A stretch of DNA of 64,000 nt from Chloroflexota bacterium (GTDB taxonomy: Bacteria; Chloroflexota; Dehalococcoidia; UBA2247; RBG-13-53-26), in NCBI GenBank assembly GCA_003551705.1, contig PUNJ01000037.1:1-64000 (forward strand), in the 5' to 3' direction. The translations under genes and the position numbers were made by a program. The notes beneath the pieces were generated by a model. It was not told the origin of the DNA. It did not search any database and saw only the letters and a list, made by a program, of their open reading frames with translations. How positions within the stretch are numbered: position 1 is the stretch's first letter; the number at the start of each line of letters is the position of its first letter. This document shows, one piece after another, positions 40,762 to 48,854 of this stretch.

Positions 40762-41226
40762 CCCGGAGAGACCGCCCTCCGGCGGTCCATCCGGTGTATG
40801 CTAAAAGATGCTGCTCCGGAGGGCGGAACCACCCCACTCGGTGCCGCTTGGCGACATGTCTGCTGGAATGACAGTGCAAGCCACGCCGAAGTTTCTTGCG
40901 CCATTCCGGTTCATGGTTCTGTGACAACGCCTCCTACTACGTACTCCAGCGAAACCTGTCTTTCTCCAAGATGGAGGGCCGGAGGGTAGTCTCCTGGGCA
41001 AGCATATCTGGTGTTGGCCCTCGCTGTCACGGCATGCTGGGGGCACTTTCGGGAAGAGCGTTGTCCATCCATGCTGCGTTGACATGCAACCCAGCCCCCA
41101 AGTCTGCGCGGGTAACATTATTCACAGATCGCAGGAATAACGCCAAAATGAGCGTGCTGCCGGGCCGGACCGGCGTCTGGTTGGCAGCGTTACGTCGTAT
41201 AATCAAAAGGGGAGGAGGTGGATGTT
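40762..41226. other. Intergenic region with alternative hairpins
   Basis: No convincing gene: open frames on both strands lack ribosome sites and protein character. Just after the thymidylate synthase stop a 7-base-pair hairpin (40770-40787) competes with an 11-base-pair perfect inverted repeat (40772-40782 with 40816-40826). A TATAAT at 41198-41203 precedes the next gene. Confidence 0.45.
41198..41203 (+). promoter_or_regulatory. Possible -10 box for the small Cys protein gene
   Basis: Perfect TATAAT 23 bases before the ATG at 41227. The only TTG-like -35 (TTGGCA, 41181-41186) is just 11 bases away, so the promoter call is weak. Confidence 0.3.
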
Positions 41227-41478
41227 ATGGCAGGGATAAACGGTGAAGAGCTTGGTCCGGGTGACTACTTCGGTGACCTGTTATATTTGAATTTTGTCCC
41301 GGCTCCTGTTCATAGCCAGGAGCCGGTTGAGTGCCTGTACTGCCAGGCAAGGTTGTACGGGCCCACAGTGAGCCTTCAGTTGGAGAATACACGTTTCGGC
41401 CTGCATTTGGACTGTGCCGAAGTCTTCGCAACTCATATCATTACAGCGGCACGCCAGGGCCGGGAACTCACATCGTGA
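41227..41478 (+). CDS. Small hypothetical protein with a CxxC pair
   Basis: 83 residues, not recognised. The ATG at 41227 has a strong GGGGAGGAGG site upstream and a TATAAT box before that, which argues for a real gene. It contains VECLYCQARLYGP and later LHLDCAEVFATHII, giving CxxC plus a Cys and His residues that could bind one zinc. No signal peptide or membrane segment. It converges on the DUF454 gene. Possibly a small metal-binding or adaptor protein. Confidence 0.6.
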   Translation: MAGINGEELGPGDYFGDLLYLNFVPAPVHSQEPVECLYCQARLYGPTVSLQLENTRFGLHLDCAEVFATHIITAARQGRELTS

Positions 41479-41555
41479 ATGGCCTAGTAAGACATAGATA
41501 TGGGACTGCAGGCGGTCCCCGTTCCAAATGGAGACCTCGAACGATGGTGTATCCT

Positions 41556-41993
41556 TTACCTGGATGTTCTCAAGAGAAGGACGTGTATACTGACACTCAT
41601 GGCGATGAGAAACAGGACAGCCCTGACCGGGACGTTGTCAATTACCACCAGGGCCGAATACGAAATGGTCGCCCAAAGCAAAAGAAGGGTGAAAAGTTTT
41701 AATCTCAAGGGGACTTCCCGTTTCTCAATATAATTGTCCAAATAGCGTCCAAATACTCGATTCGTCAGCAACCATCTATGGAACCTGTCAGAGCTGCGAG
41801 CATAGCAGGCAGCAGCTAGAAGCAGAAAGGGCGTGGTAGGTAGCAAGGGCAGGAATACGCCCAGAAGGCCAAGCCCCACGCAAGAGGTACCTGCAGCGAT
41901 GAGCCCACCTCGTTTCAGCTTTCCCAGTGTTGCTTCCCTGCGGGTTGCGGTCCTGCCCGAGTTAACCCTGGACACATCCGTTGAAGTATTCAT
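41556..41993 (-). CDS. DUF454 (YbaN-like) inner-membrane protein
   Basis: 145 residues. After a polar N-terminus (about 25 residues) comes the family signature GLLGVFLPLLPTTPFLLLAAACYARSSDRFHRWLLTNRVFGRYLDNYIE, with a Pro-rich membrane hairpin, then two more helices (LKLFTLLLLWATISY and AVLFLIAMSVSIHVLLL). Function unknown; in E. coli the homologue neighbours priC/apt. The N-terminal extension is longer than in YbaN. The downstream end lies 78 bases from the converging small gene. Confidence 0.88.
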   Translation of the reverse strand: MNTSTDVSRVNSGRTATRREATLGKLKRGGLIAAGTSCVGLGLLGVFLPLLPTTPFLLLAAACYARSSDRFHRWLLTNRVFGRYLDNYIEKREVPLRLKLFTLLLLWATISYSALVVIDNVPVRAVLFLIAMSVSIHVLLLRTSR

Positions 41994-42049
41994 CTTGTCC
42001 GAAATCCCAGCAATACGGCAGATAGACCTGGGGCATCCTGCCCGCCGGT

Positions 42050-42664
42050 CTAGGCCATTTCCAAGTGACAGGTATCGTTAAAGGTTATCAGCCGGTTTTC
42101 CTTTGGAGTCAGTTCAAGTATGCTGATGGAGCCGGGGTCCTGCCTAACACGCATAAGCTGTCCGGCTTCAATACTGAGAGCCCTGCAGATGATCATAAGG
42201 CAAACAAACAGGTGTGACACGACAATGACCGTTTGATCGCCGTGCTTCTTCATGATCTCCTCGATCTGGGCCCAGGCCCGCGATTGCACTTTCTCCAGTG
42301 ATTCCCCTCCGGGCAAGCAAAGTGTAACGTCGCCGGCGGCCCATTTATTCCAGAAGTCTCCATGCTTCTGGATGGTCTCGGTTCCCGTCAAGCCTTCCAG
42401 GTCACCGGCATCTATCTCCACAAATTCCGGAACGATGAACAAGTCGATGCCGCAGTGGCGTGAAATGGGCTCGGCTGTGGCCAGGGCACGTTTGAGCGGA
42501 CTGGAGTATACCGCGCTGGCTCCCAGGCCGGTAAGAGCTCGGGCTATAAGCTCAGCCTGGTCAAGGCCTGCCTGGCTCAGTATGATATCGCTGCGAGATC
42601 CCTGAATGATACCATCACGGTTGTAGCTGGTTTCACCGTGTCTTATCAGAACGAGTTTCATCAT
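42050..42664 (-). CDS. Histidine phosphatase family protein (phosphoglycerate-mutase-like)
   Basis: 204 residues. RHGET near the N-terminus (KLVLIRHGETSYN) provides the phospho-accepting His; VYSSPLKRALATAEP, a catalytic acid in FVEIDAGDLEG, and the second His in VIVVSHLFVCLMI complete the branch-1 signature. Could be a cobalamin-type (CobC) or general phosphomonoesterase rather than glycolytic mutase, since length and active-site context suit small phosphatases. The start ATG overlaps the stop of the upstream gene (ATGA, 42661-42664), implying translational coupling with the DUF2344 protein. Confidence 0.9.
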   Translation of the reverse strand: MMKLVLIRHGETSYNRDGIIQGSRSDIILSQAGLDQAELIARALTGLGASAVYSSPLKRALATAEPISRHCGIDLFIVPEFVEIDAGDLEGLTGTETIQKHGDFWNKWAAGDVTLCLPGGESLEKVQSRAWAQIEEIMKKHGDQTVIVVSHLFVCLMIICRALSIEAGQLMRVRQDPGSISILELTPKENRLITFNDTCHLEMA

Positions 42665-43305
42665 GCTCCAGCCAGTACCAGTCCGGTACGGTGAATTCTT
42701 GCACTTCCCTCTAGACCAAGAGCGGATATTACCTGTTCCGGCCTTCCTGTGCCTCCAGGATCACAGCGTAAACGCATGCCGATCACGGCCAGGGAGGCTG
42801 TCTGGCTTATGTGGACGATATTCTTAATCTGGGCTCGCAAGTCATAGAAACGCGGGCCCGTGTCTCTGATATGTTGCCAAGGCAGGGACTCCTCCTGCAG
42901 CAGTTTGTTTATCACTGCTTCCAAATCTATCGGGCTTAAGCTGGTTTCGACCTCCACCCGGTAGTCGGCGAAGCGCAATAGCGACTGCAGAGACGGTCCG
43001 GTCAAGGCTACTTGTTCTACCTTTAGTATAGCCACACCGGCAGGCAAGTTGACGGTAACGGATTTCATGAAGAAGTGAGGGGAGACCGTTCTTCGCAAAT
43101 GAACGTCCATCAATTCGGCCTCACTGGTTACTCCGACAGGTAACGGGGCGCCCATAGATATTCGGGGATGAGGAGTAAATCCTTCAGAATGGGCGATAAG
43201 TATACCGGCCCGTCGCAGGGTACGATCCCACATTCTCATCATGTCCAGGTGAGAAGTGAACTTGAGTTCGCTTGATCGGGAGAAGGTGACACGTAAGCGC
43301 TGCAT
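42661..43305 (-). CDS. DUF2344 (TIGR03936) radical-SAM-associated protein
   Basis: About 214 residues from the ATG at 43305; an ATG at 43344 would add 13. The signature RLRVTFSRSSELKFTSHLDMMRMWDRTLRRAGI and HSEGFTPHPRISMGAPLPVGVTSEAELMDVHL is diagnostic of DUF2344, which in many genomes is fused to or next to a B12-binding radical SAM protein acting near ribosomal protein and RNase G genes. No such radical SAM gene is in this window, so the partner lies elsewhere. Divergent from rel, with only 83 bases between start codons. Confidence 0.85.
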   Translation of the reverse strand: MQRLRVTFSRSSELKFTSHLDMMRMWDRTLRRAGILIAHSEGFTPHPRISMGAPLPVGVTSEAELMDVHLRRTVSPHFFMKSVTVNLPAGVAILKVEQVALTGPSLQSLLRFADYRVEVETSLSPIDLEAVINKLLQEESLPWQHIRDTGPRFYDLRAQIKNIVHISQTASLAVIGMRLRCDPGGTGRPEQVISALGLEGSARIHRTGLVLAGA

Positions 43306-43351
43306 TTCTTGATAATACCTTCGATTTCTTCTTACGGTCAACATAAGTCAC

Positions 43352-43379
43352 TTGACTCCGGTTATTGTGGTAGTATACT
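43352..43379 (+). promoter_or_regulatory. rel: Promoter for rel, giving a near-leaderless mRNA
   Basis: TTGACT (43352-43357), 16 bases, TATACT (43374-43379). The ATG of rel is at 43389, nine bases past the -10, so transcription should start within a few bases of the start codon. No ribosome binding site is present. Confidence 0.6.
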
Positions 43380-43388
43380 CGTAAGACG

Positions 43389-45527
43389 ATGGAAATCGCA
43401 GAATTACTCGAGAAAGCGGCTACCTATCTGCCGAGCGAGAAGCTGGCCCTTGTGGAGGAAGCGCACAAATTTGCTTTGGAGGCGCACAAAGACCAGGTGC
43501 GGCAGTCTGGAGAACCCTATTTGCAGCATCCCTTGGAAGCTGCCTCGATTTTGACTGACCTTCGCCTGGATGTTACGTCACTGGCGGCTGCTTTGCTTCA
43601 TGACGTCTCTGAAGACTGCCATGTGACACAGGAACAAATATCCGAAAGCTTTGGGCCGGAGGTAGCTAAACTCGTAGATGGGGTAACCAAACTCGAGTAC
43701 GTTTCATCACAGGTATCGGAAAGACCGGATGGTGTAGACCTGCAGTCGGAGAGTATGAGGAAGATGCTGGTCGCGATGGCGGAGGACCTGAGAGTGGTCT
43801 TCATCAAGCTGGCCGATCGCCTGCATAATATGCGTACGCTGGACGCCCTTCCTCCGGCGAAAAGGCGGGCTATAGCTAAAGAGACCATGGAAGTATATGC
43901 GCCATTGGCCCATCGTCTTGGCATCGTCAAGATACGTTCTCAGTTGGAAGATCTGGCGTTCCTGCATCTTGACCCCGTCAAGTTCCGCCATACGAGGCAC
44001 CTGCTTGACAAGCAGCAACTGGAGTATGAGAAGCTCATTAACCTGGTCAGTAATAAGCTGGGTGTCGAACTTGAAAAGGCCAAACTGAAGACTACCATCT
44101 CGGGCCGGGCAAAGAGTATATTCAGCCTGTATCGCAAGATGTTGAAGTACAATGCTGAGGGCAAAGACCTGGGCGATATCCATGATATAATCGCGATCCG
44201 CGTAATCACCGAGCACGAGGAAGACTGTTACCACGTGCTGGGAACTGTGCACAGCCTCTGGCATCCGCTCAGTGGTGAATTCAATGACTATATAGCTACA
44301 CCCAAGCGAAACGGTTACCGGTCTCTTCACACGACGATAATCTGCAACGGTACTCCTATTGAGGTCCAGATACGGACCCAGGAAATGCATTATTCCTCTG
44401 AATACGGCGTAGCTGCCCACTGGCGTTATAAGGAGGGCGTTAAGCAAGACCCATTCGAGCAGCGGATATCAGGTCTGCGGCAATTGCTGGAGTGGCACGA
44501 AGAAATCAGCGGGACTCGCGAGTTTCTCGATTCCGTGCGCACTGATATCCTCCGTGACCAGGTCTTTGTTTACACACCCAAAGGTGAGATTAGGGATCTT
44601 CCCGCTGGCTCAACTGTGCTGGACTTTGCCTATAACATTCACACGGACCTGGGACATCGCTGTATTGGGGCCAAGGTCAATGGCAAACTGGTCCCGCTGG
44701 TGTACCGGCTTCGAAATGGCGATACAGTATCTATCATGACTACTAAGGCGGAAAGGGGACCCAGCCGGGACTGGCTCAATCCAAACCTGGGCTACGTCAA
44801 TACCTCACGGGCTCGCACCAGGATCCAACAGTGGTTCAGGAAGCAGGCCAAGTCCGAAAATATTGAGAAAGGCAAAGAGGTCTTTGAGAAGGAAGCTCGC
44901 AGGTTGGGCCTAAGCTTGACCAACCGGGAAGAGATTGCCGCTCTATTCGGTTACTCTGATCTGGATGATTTCTATGCTGCAATAGGCTATGGTGAGATAA
45001 GTGCCAGCCAGATCGTTACAAGGCTGGCCACACGGGAGGAGCAGCCCAAGGTTACCGGTCCTGTGCCGGCGAAGCCAGCAACGCCCTTGAGTATCAAAGT
45101 ACTGGGTACAGGTGATCTTTTGACCCAACTGGCGCATTGTTGCAAGCCTTTGCCTGGAGACGAGATCATTGGCTATATAACTCGCAGCAGGGGTGTTACT
45201 GTACACCGCACTGACTGTCCCAACATTGCACGCGTCCAGCAAAAGGAGAGGCTGGTAAGTGTTGACTGGGGCCGGGTTGACCACCTATATCCTGTCACGG
45301 TCCGCATAGATGCATGGGACAGGGTGGGACTGCTGCGCGATATTAGCAGCACGGTGGCCGAAGAAGGGGTAAATATCAATCTGGTAAGGTCTGAACAGAA
45401 TAGTGATAGCAGCAGTTGTGTTGTGCTTACATTACTGGTGAGGAGCATAAGCCAGCTTTCACGACTGCTGTACAAGCTGGAAGCCATAAACGGCGTGACA
45501 AACGTTATGCGGGGAGACACCGGCTAA
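43389..45527 (+). CDS. rel: Bifunctional (p)ppGpp synthetase/hydrolase (Rel/SpoT)
   Basis: 712 residues, full length. N-terminal HD hydrolase domain with ALLHDVSED (His71, Asp72) and YAPLAHRLGI; synthetase domain with TPKRNGYRSLHTTI; TGS domain (VFVYTPKGEIRDLPAGSTVLDFAYNIHTDLGHRC); then a zinc-finger-like region (LAHCCKPLPGDEIIGY, HRTDCPN) and a C-terminal ACT domain (WDRVGLLRDISSTVAEEGVNI). It makes and degrades the stringent-response alarmone on the ribosome. An intact HD site indicates hydrolase activity as well. Alignment supports the ATG at 43389 although it has no ribosome site; see the promoter just upstream. Confidence 0.96.
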   Translation: MEIAELLEKAATYLPSEKLALVEEAHKFALEAHKDQVRQSGEPYLQHPLEAASILTDLRLDVTSLAAALLHDVSEDCHVTQEQISESFGPEVAKLVDGVTKLEYVSSQVSERPDGVDLQSESMRKMLVAMAEDLRVVFIKLADRLHNMRTLDALPPAKRRAIAKETMEVYAPLAHRLGIVKIRSQLEDLAFLHLDPVKFRHTRHLLDKQQLEYEKLINLVSNKLGVELEKAKLKTTISGRAKSIFSLYRKMLKYNAEGKDLGDIHDIIAIRVITEHEEDCYHVLGTVHSLWHPLSGEFNDYIATPKRNGYRSLHTTIICNGTPIEVQIRTQEMHYSSEYGVAAHWRYKEGVKQDPFEQRISGLRQLLEWHEEISGTREFLDSVRTDILRDQVFVYTPKGEIRDLPAGSTVLDFAYNIHTDLGHRCIGAKVNGKLVPLVYRLRNGDTVSIMTTKAERGPSRDWLNPNLGYVNTSRARTRIQQWFRKQAKSENIEKGKEVFEKEARRLGLSLTNREEIAALFGYSDLDDFYAAIGYGEISASQIVTRLATREEQPKVTGPVPAKPATPLSIKVLGTGDLLTQLAHCCKPLPGDEIIGYITRSRGVTVHRTDCPNIARVQQKERLVSVDWGRVDHLYPVTVRIDAWDRVGLLRDISSTVAEEGVNINLVRSEQNSDSSSCVVLTLLVRSISQLSRLLYKLEAINGVTNVMRGDTG

Positions 45528-45547
45528 TAGTCTGGATGGCTCGTTAT

Positions 45548-45577
45548 TTGTGCAAACCAGGCGAAACAGGTTAGAAT
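45548..45577 (+). promoter_or_regulatory. rpsT: Promoter for rpsT
   Basis: TTGTGC (45548-45553), 18 bases, TAGAAT (45572-45577). Predicted start near 45584, so the leader would contain the hairpin at 45592-45609. Confidence 0.4.
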
Positions 45578-45591
45578 GGTAAGCAATCCGG

Positions 45592-45609
45592 ATCCCCAAG
45601 ACTGGGGAT
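45592..45609 (+). promoter_or_regulatory. rpsT: Leader hairpin just before the rpsT ribosome binding site
   Basis: Perfect 7-base inverted repeat ATCCCCA-AGAC-TGGGGAT, ending ten bases before AAGGAGG. Position fits translational control, for example feedback by S20. Confidence 0.35.
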
Positions 45610-45629
45610 TGCCGGTATAAGGAGGCAGG

Positions 45630-45878
45630 TTGGCTAAGCTAGCAAATGTGGAAAAGAGGCGATTGCGTAACAAGTCTGTGCGCAGCTACGTCAAGACGAC
45701 ATCGACCAGGGCCTTGGATACCATAAAGAAGAACGAATTGGACCAGGCGAGTGAAGCTGTCACTTTGGCTGCTAGTGCTCTAGACAGAGCGGTCAAGAAG
45801 GGTGTCATACATCCCAATAAGGCAGCGCGCCGCAAGTCCCGCCTTATGAAGAAGCTGAACGAAGCTGCAAAGGGCTAA
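45630..45878 (+). CDS. rpsT: 30S ribosomal protein S20
   Basis: 82 residues, TTG start preceded by AAGGAGG (rpsT uses a non-AUG start in E. coli too). Very basic and helical: LANVEKRRLRNKSVRSYVKTT near the start, LDRAVKKGVIHPNKAARRKSRLMKKLN near the end, the standard S20 signature. It binds 16S rRNA early in 30S assembly at the body. Monocistronic, with its own promoter and a following hairpin. Length is normal for the family (about 85). Confidence 0.96.
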   Translation: MAKLANVEKRRLRNKSVRSYVKTTSTRALDTIKKNELDQASEAVTLAASALDRAVKKGVIHPNKAARRKSRLMKKLNEAAKG

Positions 45879-45912
45879 GAAGTCGTGGAGCCCCGCAGTG
45901 TTCCCAAAATAA

Positions 45913-45935
45913 CTATGGCCTTATTCAGGCCATAG
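45913..45935 (+). terminator. Hairpin downstream of rpsT
   Basis: Perfect 8-base-pair stem CTATGGCC/GGCCATAG with a seven-base loop, 35 bases after the stop. No clear T-run, so probable but not certain terminator. Confidence 0.45.
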
Positions 45936-46288
45936 GTTGGCATTTATGGATCTCTTCACCGGATACAATTTTACCGTAACGATTTCTTCATCGTATCAAT
46001 TCTGGTCGTGTTCCGTCTCACGTAGTTTTCACGTTTGTCCCGTACTACAGTGACAACCACAGGCGTACTTTCCATTCTCTGCGATTACCGCTCCCCACAC
46101 CTGGCGACCCAAGATTGGTAAGGTAAGCCTTTTGCCAAATGTGCCCCAAGCACTGTTGAATCTGATAGCTCTCAGACCTCATAATTCCCGGTCGGCCTGG
46201 GTCTGCTTTCACAGCCATGACATGGTGTCCGGAATTTCCCGAAATTATTGAGATGTTGCATGCTCCCTGGGTTGAGATGGCCATGAGC

Positions 46289-46317
46289 TTGACATACACT
46301 TGGGGTGGCCTTATATT
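46289..46317 (+). promoter_or_regulatory. Strong promoter for the MBL-fold hydrolase gene
   Basis: Perfect TTGACA (46289-46294), exactly 17 bases, TATATT (46312-46317). The start codon is at 46362, about 38 bases past the predicted transcription start. Confidence 0.75.
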
Positions 46318-46361
46318 GGCCGGGAAATGAAAGGACCAATCTTGCTGGTAAGGTATAACAA

Positions 46362-46976
46362 ATGCAGGTAAAGCGAGTGGAAACCGCGCCTTTCGGCACA
46401 AACGCCTATGTGATTATTTGTGAAGAGGAACATGAAAGCATTCTGATCGACGCTCCGGGCGAACCAGAGTTGCTCATGGCTGCTCTTGAAGGCACCAGGC
46501 CCAAGTATATCGTTATGACCCACGGACATGTAGACCATACTTTGGCTTTGAAGGATATAGCGACGACCTTGTCATTGCCGGTGGCCGTGCATTCCTCGGA
46601 TGCACCTTCATTGTCGGTGCCCGCCGCAGTCATGCTTGAAGACGGCGATATACTGGAGTTGGGAAAGGTCGATATCAGGGTCCTTCATACCCCGGGACAC
46701 ACACCGGGCAGCATTTGTCTGCTGGCTGGAGGGCATTTGATCGCCGGCGACACCCTATTCCCCGGCGGGCCGGGCAAGACTGGTTCACCTTCAGATCTGC
46801 GGCTTTTGATTGATTCGCTGCGGTCGAAGATCATGGACCTGCCCGACGACACGGTAGTGCACCCCGGGCATGGAGAAGGCACCATTCTGGGCAAAGAGAA
46901 AGAGCAGTTCGCTAACTTCTTGTCGAGATCGCACGCTTCCGATCTCTGTGGTGATGTCCTCTGGCTGGAGCATTGA
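46362..46976 (+). CDS. MBL-fold metallo-hydrolase (glyoxalase II-like)
   Basis: 204 residues. The metal-binding motif MTHGHVDHTLAL, then HTPGHTPGSICL, LIAGDTLFPGGPGKTG and HPGHGEGTILGKEK give the full set of His and Asp ligands for two zinc or iron ions. Size and motif spacing match the short glyoxalase-II-like group, which hydrolyse thioesters such as S-lactoyl thiols; related members are persulfide dioxygenases. It sits beside the putative thiol-biosynthesis genes, which would suit a bacillithiol- or mycothiol-dependent hydrolase, but the substrate is unproven. Own promoter. Confidence 0.9.
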   Translation: MQVKRVETAPFGTNAYVIICEEEHESILIDAPGEPELLMAALEGTRPKYIVMTHGHVDHTLALKDIATTLSLPVAVHSSDAPSLSVPAAVMLEDGDILELGKVDIRVLHTPGHTPGSICLLAGGHLIAGDTLFPGGPGKTGSPSDLRLLIDSLRSKIMDLPDDTVVHPGHGEGTILGKEKEQFANFLSRSHASDLCGDVLWLEH

Positions 46977-46985
46977 ACGGAATCC

Positions 46986-47792
46986 CTACCACAGGTACTC
47001 TACCCGGTGAAACGCTTCACCGAATTCAAAGCCCTTGTTGCTAGCCATTTGCCTGTGCCGGTCTTCCAACCACTGCTGCATTTGATAGCCGTGAAACTCT
47101 GTATCAAGGTTGCCCACCTGGCTCTTATGGCAGCGCAAGGCAGCCAGTTTGACTTCGAAGGTCTTGGTGATATCAATGCAGAAGTCGGGATCCTCAGAGG
47201 CCCAAAGCAGCGCCTCATCTACTTTGTGGGGTTGTAGCCCCTCCTCCAGCAGATCGGGGTAGGCCAGATGGTCTCTGGCAAAGGGGAAGATGGCGTCGAG
47301 GACCACGGTCCCGGTTATGCGGTGATCGCGATGCCATAAATAGCGCCGGTACGGGTCTGCCGTGACTACCACAGTGGGCCGGTAGGTCCTTATCAGGCGG
47401 ACAAGCAGTTTTCGGAAATCGGGAGTATCCTCCAGGGACTGGTCAGCATAGCCCAGAAAGACCACTTCCCTGACACCCAACATCCGGGCGGCTTGCAGCT
47501 GCTCCTCCTCGCGGATCCGGGCCAGATCATGAGGCTCAAGAGTCAGGTCCCTCGTTCCTTTGTCGCCGTTCGTACAGACCACATAGACAACCTGCCGGGC
47601 TTCACGAGACCATTTGGCTACCGTGCCAGCGGCCCCGAACTCTGAATCGTCGGGGTGGGGGCTTATAACCATGGCGTAAAACGGTTCAGGAGGAGAGGGG
47701 GGCAGTCCTTCCGAGGCCGCGACCGTAAATGGTTCATTGGGTGTTTCTAAACCTTCTCCGGGAGATGGGCTGTACAATTTATAAGAACGCAC
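46986..47792 (-). CDS. PIG-L family N-acetylglucosamine deacetylase-like protein (MshB/BshB-type)
   Basis: 268 residues. The start is GTG at 47790-47792, with AGGAGG eight bases upstream. The zinc site is SPHPDDSEFGAAGT (His, Asp, Asp) plus a later His in WHRDHRITG. Family members remove acetyl groups from N-acetylglucosaminyl conjugates, including MshB (mycothiol) and BshB (bacillithiol). About 40 residues precede the catalytic motif. It is divergent from a tandem-GNAT gene and near a MshA-like glycosyltransferase, which is why a thiol role is suggested; other PIG-L proteins act on glycolipids or antibiotics. Confidence 0.88.
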   Translation of the reverse strand: MRSYKLYSPSPGEGLETPNEPFTVAASEGLPPSPPEPFYAMVISPHPDDSEFGAAGTVAKWSREARQVVYVVCTNGDKGTRDLTLEPHDLARIREEEQLQAARMLGVREVVFLGYADQSLEDTPDFRKLLVRLIRTYRPTVVVTADPYRRYLWHRDHRITGTVVLDAIFPFARDHLAYPDLLEEGLQPHKVDEALLWASEDPDFCIDITKTFEVKLAALRCHKSQVGNLDTEFHGYQMQQWLEDRHRQMASNKGFEFGEAFHRVEYLW

Positions 47793-47835
47793 CGTGGCAG
47801 GCCTCCTGATCCATCATTTATTATCTCTGGCCAAA

Positions 47836-47864
47836 TTGTATTGCATGGAGCAAGCTGTTACAAT
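47836..47864 (+). promoter_or_regulatory. Promoter for the tandem-GNAT gene
   Basis: TTGTAT (47836-47841), 17 bases, TACAAT (47859-47864) with an upstream TG making the extended -10 TGTTACAAT. Start codon at 47889. Confidence 0.6.
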
Positions 47865-47888
47865 TCCTTGCCGTTGACAGGTCTAATC

Positions 47889-48854
47889 ATGAACGAATCG
47901 ATATACTTAGTCCGCAACTATCATAATAGTGATTTTGACGAGTATGTACGTTTGCAGGAGGAAGCCGAGCACCACGACAGAGTAGGCAGGTGTCTGGGCC
48001 GGAGATTCCTGCTCGAACAGCTACATCGCCCCGGTTTCGTTCCCGAAGAACATTTGCTGGTAGCCGCCGGTAGCCAGCGGCTACTAGCCTATATTGATAT
48101 TACTCTGGAAGAGGGCGTATCCAGGGTCGTTTTGGACTGCCTTGTGCACCCGGCCCATCGTAGAATGGGCCTGGGCACCAGACTTTTCAATCATGCCCTC
48201 GATTTTGCCAGGAAACTTGAGATTGGGTGGGCACAGGCAAATGTAGCCGATACCAATCACGGAGCCAGGATGTTCCTGGAGAACCTGGATTTCACTCCCG
48301 TCCGTGTCTATCTGGATATGCTACTGGGACCAGGTAGCGAAGTCTCTGTTCTCGGCGATACAGTAAATATTACGTTGCAGCATTTGCAGCCAGGGCAGGA
48401 AGAAGTCCTGATGCAAGTTCAGAATTGCGCTTTTCAAGAAAGCTGGGGATATAACCCGAATACCGTAATGACCATTTCACGCAGGCTGGAAATGAGTGAC
48501 ACTTCTCCGGAGCATGTGATACTGGCCGTATCAGGCGCGGAGGTGATGGGCTATTGCTGGACCACCGAAGTGACTGAGGAAATCGCCGACAAGAAAGGGC
48601 GGATCTACATGCTAGGGGTGTGCCCGCGTTTCCGGGATAAGGGTCTCGGACGACATCTCCTCTTGGCCGGGCTCAGATATCTCAATAAGAGAGGTGTCAA
48701 GTCCGTTGAATTGACGGTCGATAGCCAGAACACGTCCGCGCGAAGGCTATATGATTCGGCAGGTTTCAAAATCGTCTCGGCAAGTTTGTGGTTTGAGAGG
48801 GATTTGAGAGGAGACGGGGTGCCTACACCGGCAAACCACTCGCCGGGCCGATGA
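47889..48854 (+). CDS. Tandem GNAT acetyltransferase (MshD-like)
   Basis: 321 residues from the ATG at 47889. Two GNAT domains: the first (about 5-150) with acetyl-CoA loop LVHPAHRRMGLGTRLFNHAL, the second (about 165-310) with MLGVCPRFRDKGLGRHLLLAGLRYL and ELTVDSQNTSARRLYDSAGF. The tandem layout and the second-domain pattern resemble mycothiol synthase MshD, which acetylates the Cys of Cys-GlcN-Ins. Another acetylation (protein or antibiotic) is possible. The 3' end overlaps the converging glycosyltransferase gene by 32 bases. Confidence 0.8.
   Translation: MNESIYLVRNYHNSDFDEYVRLQEEAEHHDRVGRCLGRRFLLEQLHRPGFVPEEHLLVAAGSQRLLAYIDITLEEGVSRVVLDCLVHPAHRRMGLGTRLFNHALDFARKLEIGWAQANVADTNHGARMFLENLDFTPVRVYLDMLLGPGSEVSVLGDTVNITLQHLQPGQEEVLMQVQNCAFQESWGYNPNTVMTISRRLEMSDTSPEHVILAVSGAEVMGYCWTTEVTEEIADKKGRIYMLGVCPRFRDKGLGRHLLLAGLRYLNKRGVKSVELTVDSQNTSARRLYDSAGFKIVSASLWFERDLRGDGVPTPANHSPGR

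Larger units (their letters stand above)
45879..46361. other. Intergenic region after rpsT
   Basis: 483 bases with no convincing gene on either strand. It holds the hairpin after rpsT (45913-45935) and a strong promoter for the MBL-fold gene (46289-46317). Nothing recognisable between, about 45940-46285; no tRNA or known small RNA pattern was seen. Confidence 0.5.

Noticed and set aside
40801-41246. Open frames on both strands (106 and 116 codons) in the gap after the thymidylate synthase gene
   Set aside because: No ribosome sites, odd composition, and they overlap each other and the true gene at 41227.
46045-46401. 118-codon minus-strand frame upstream of the MBL gene
   Set aside because: It runs through a strong plus-strand promoter and has no protein-like pattern or start signal.
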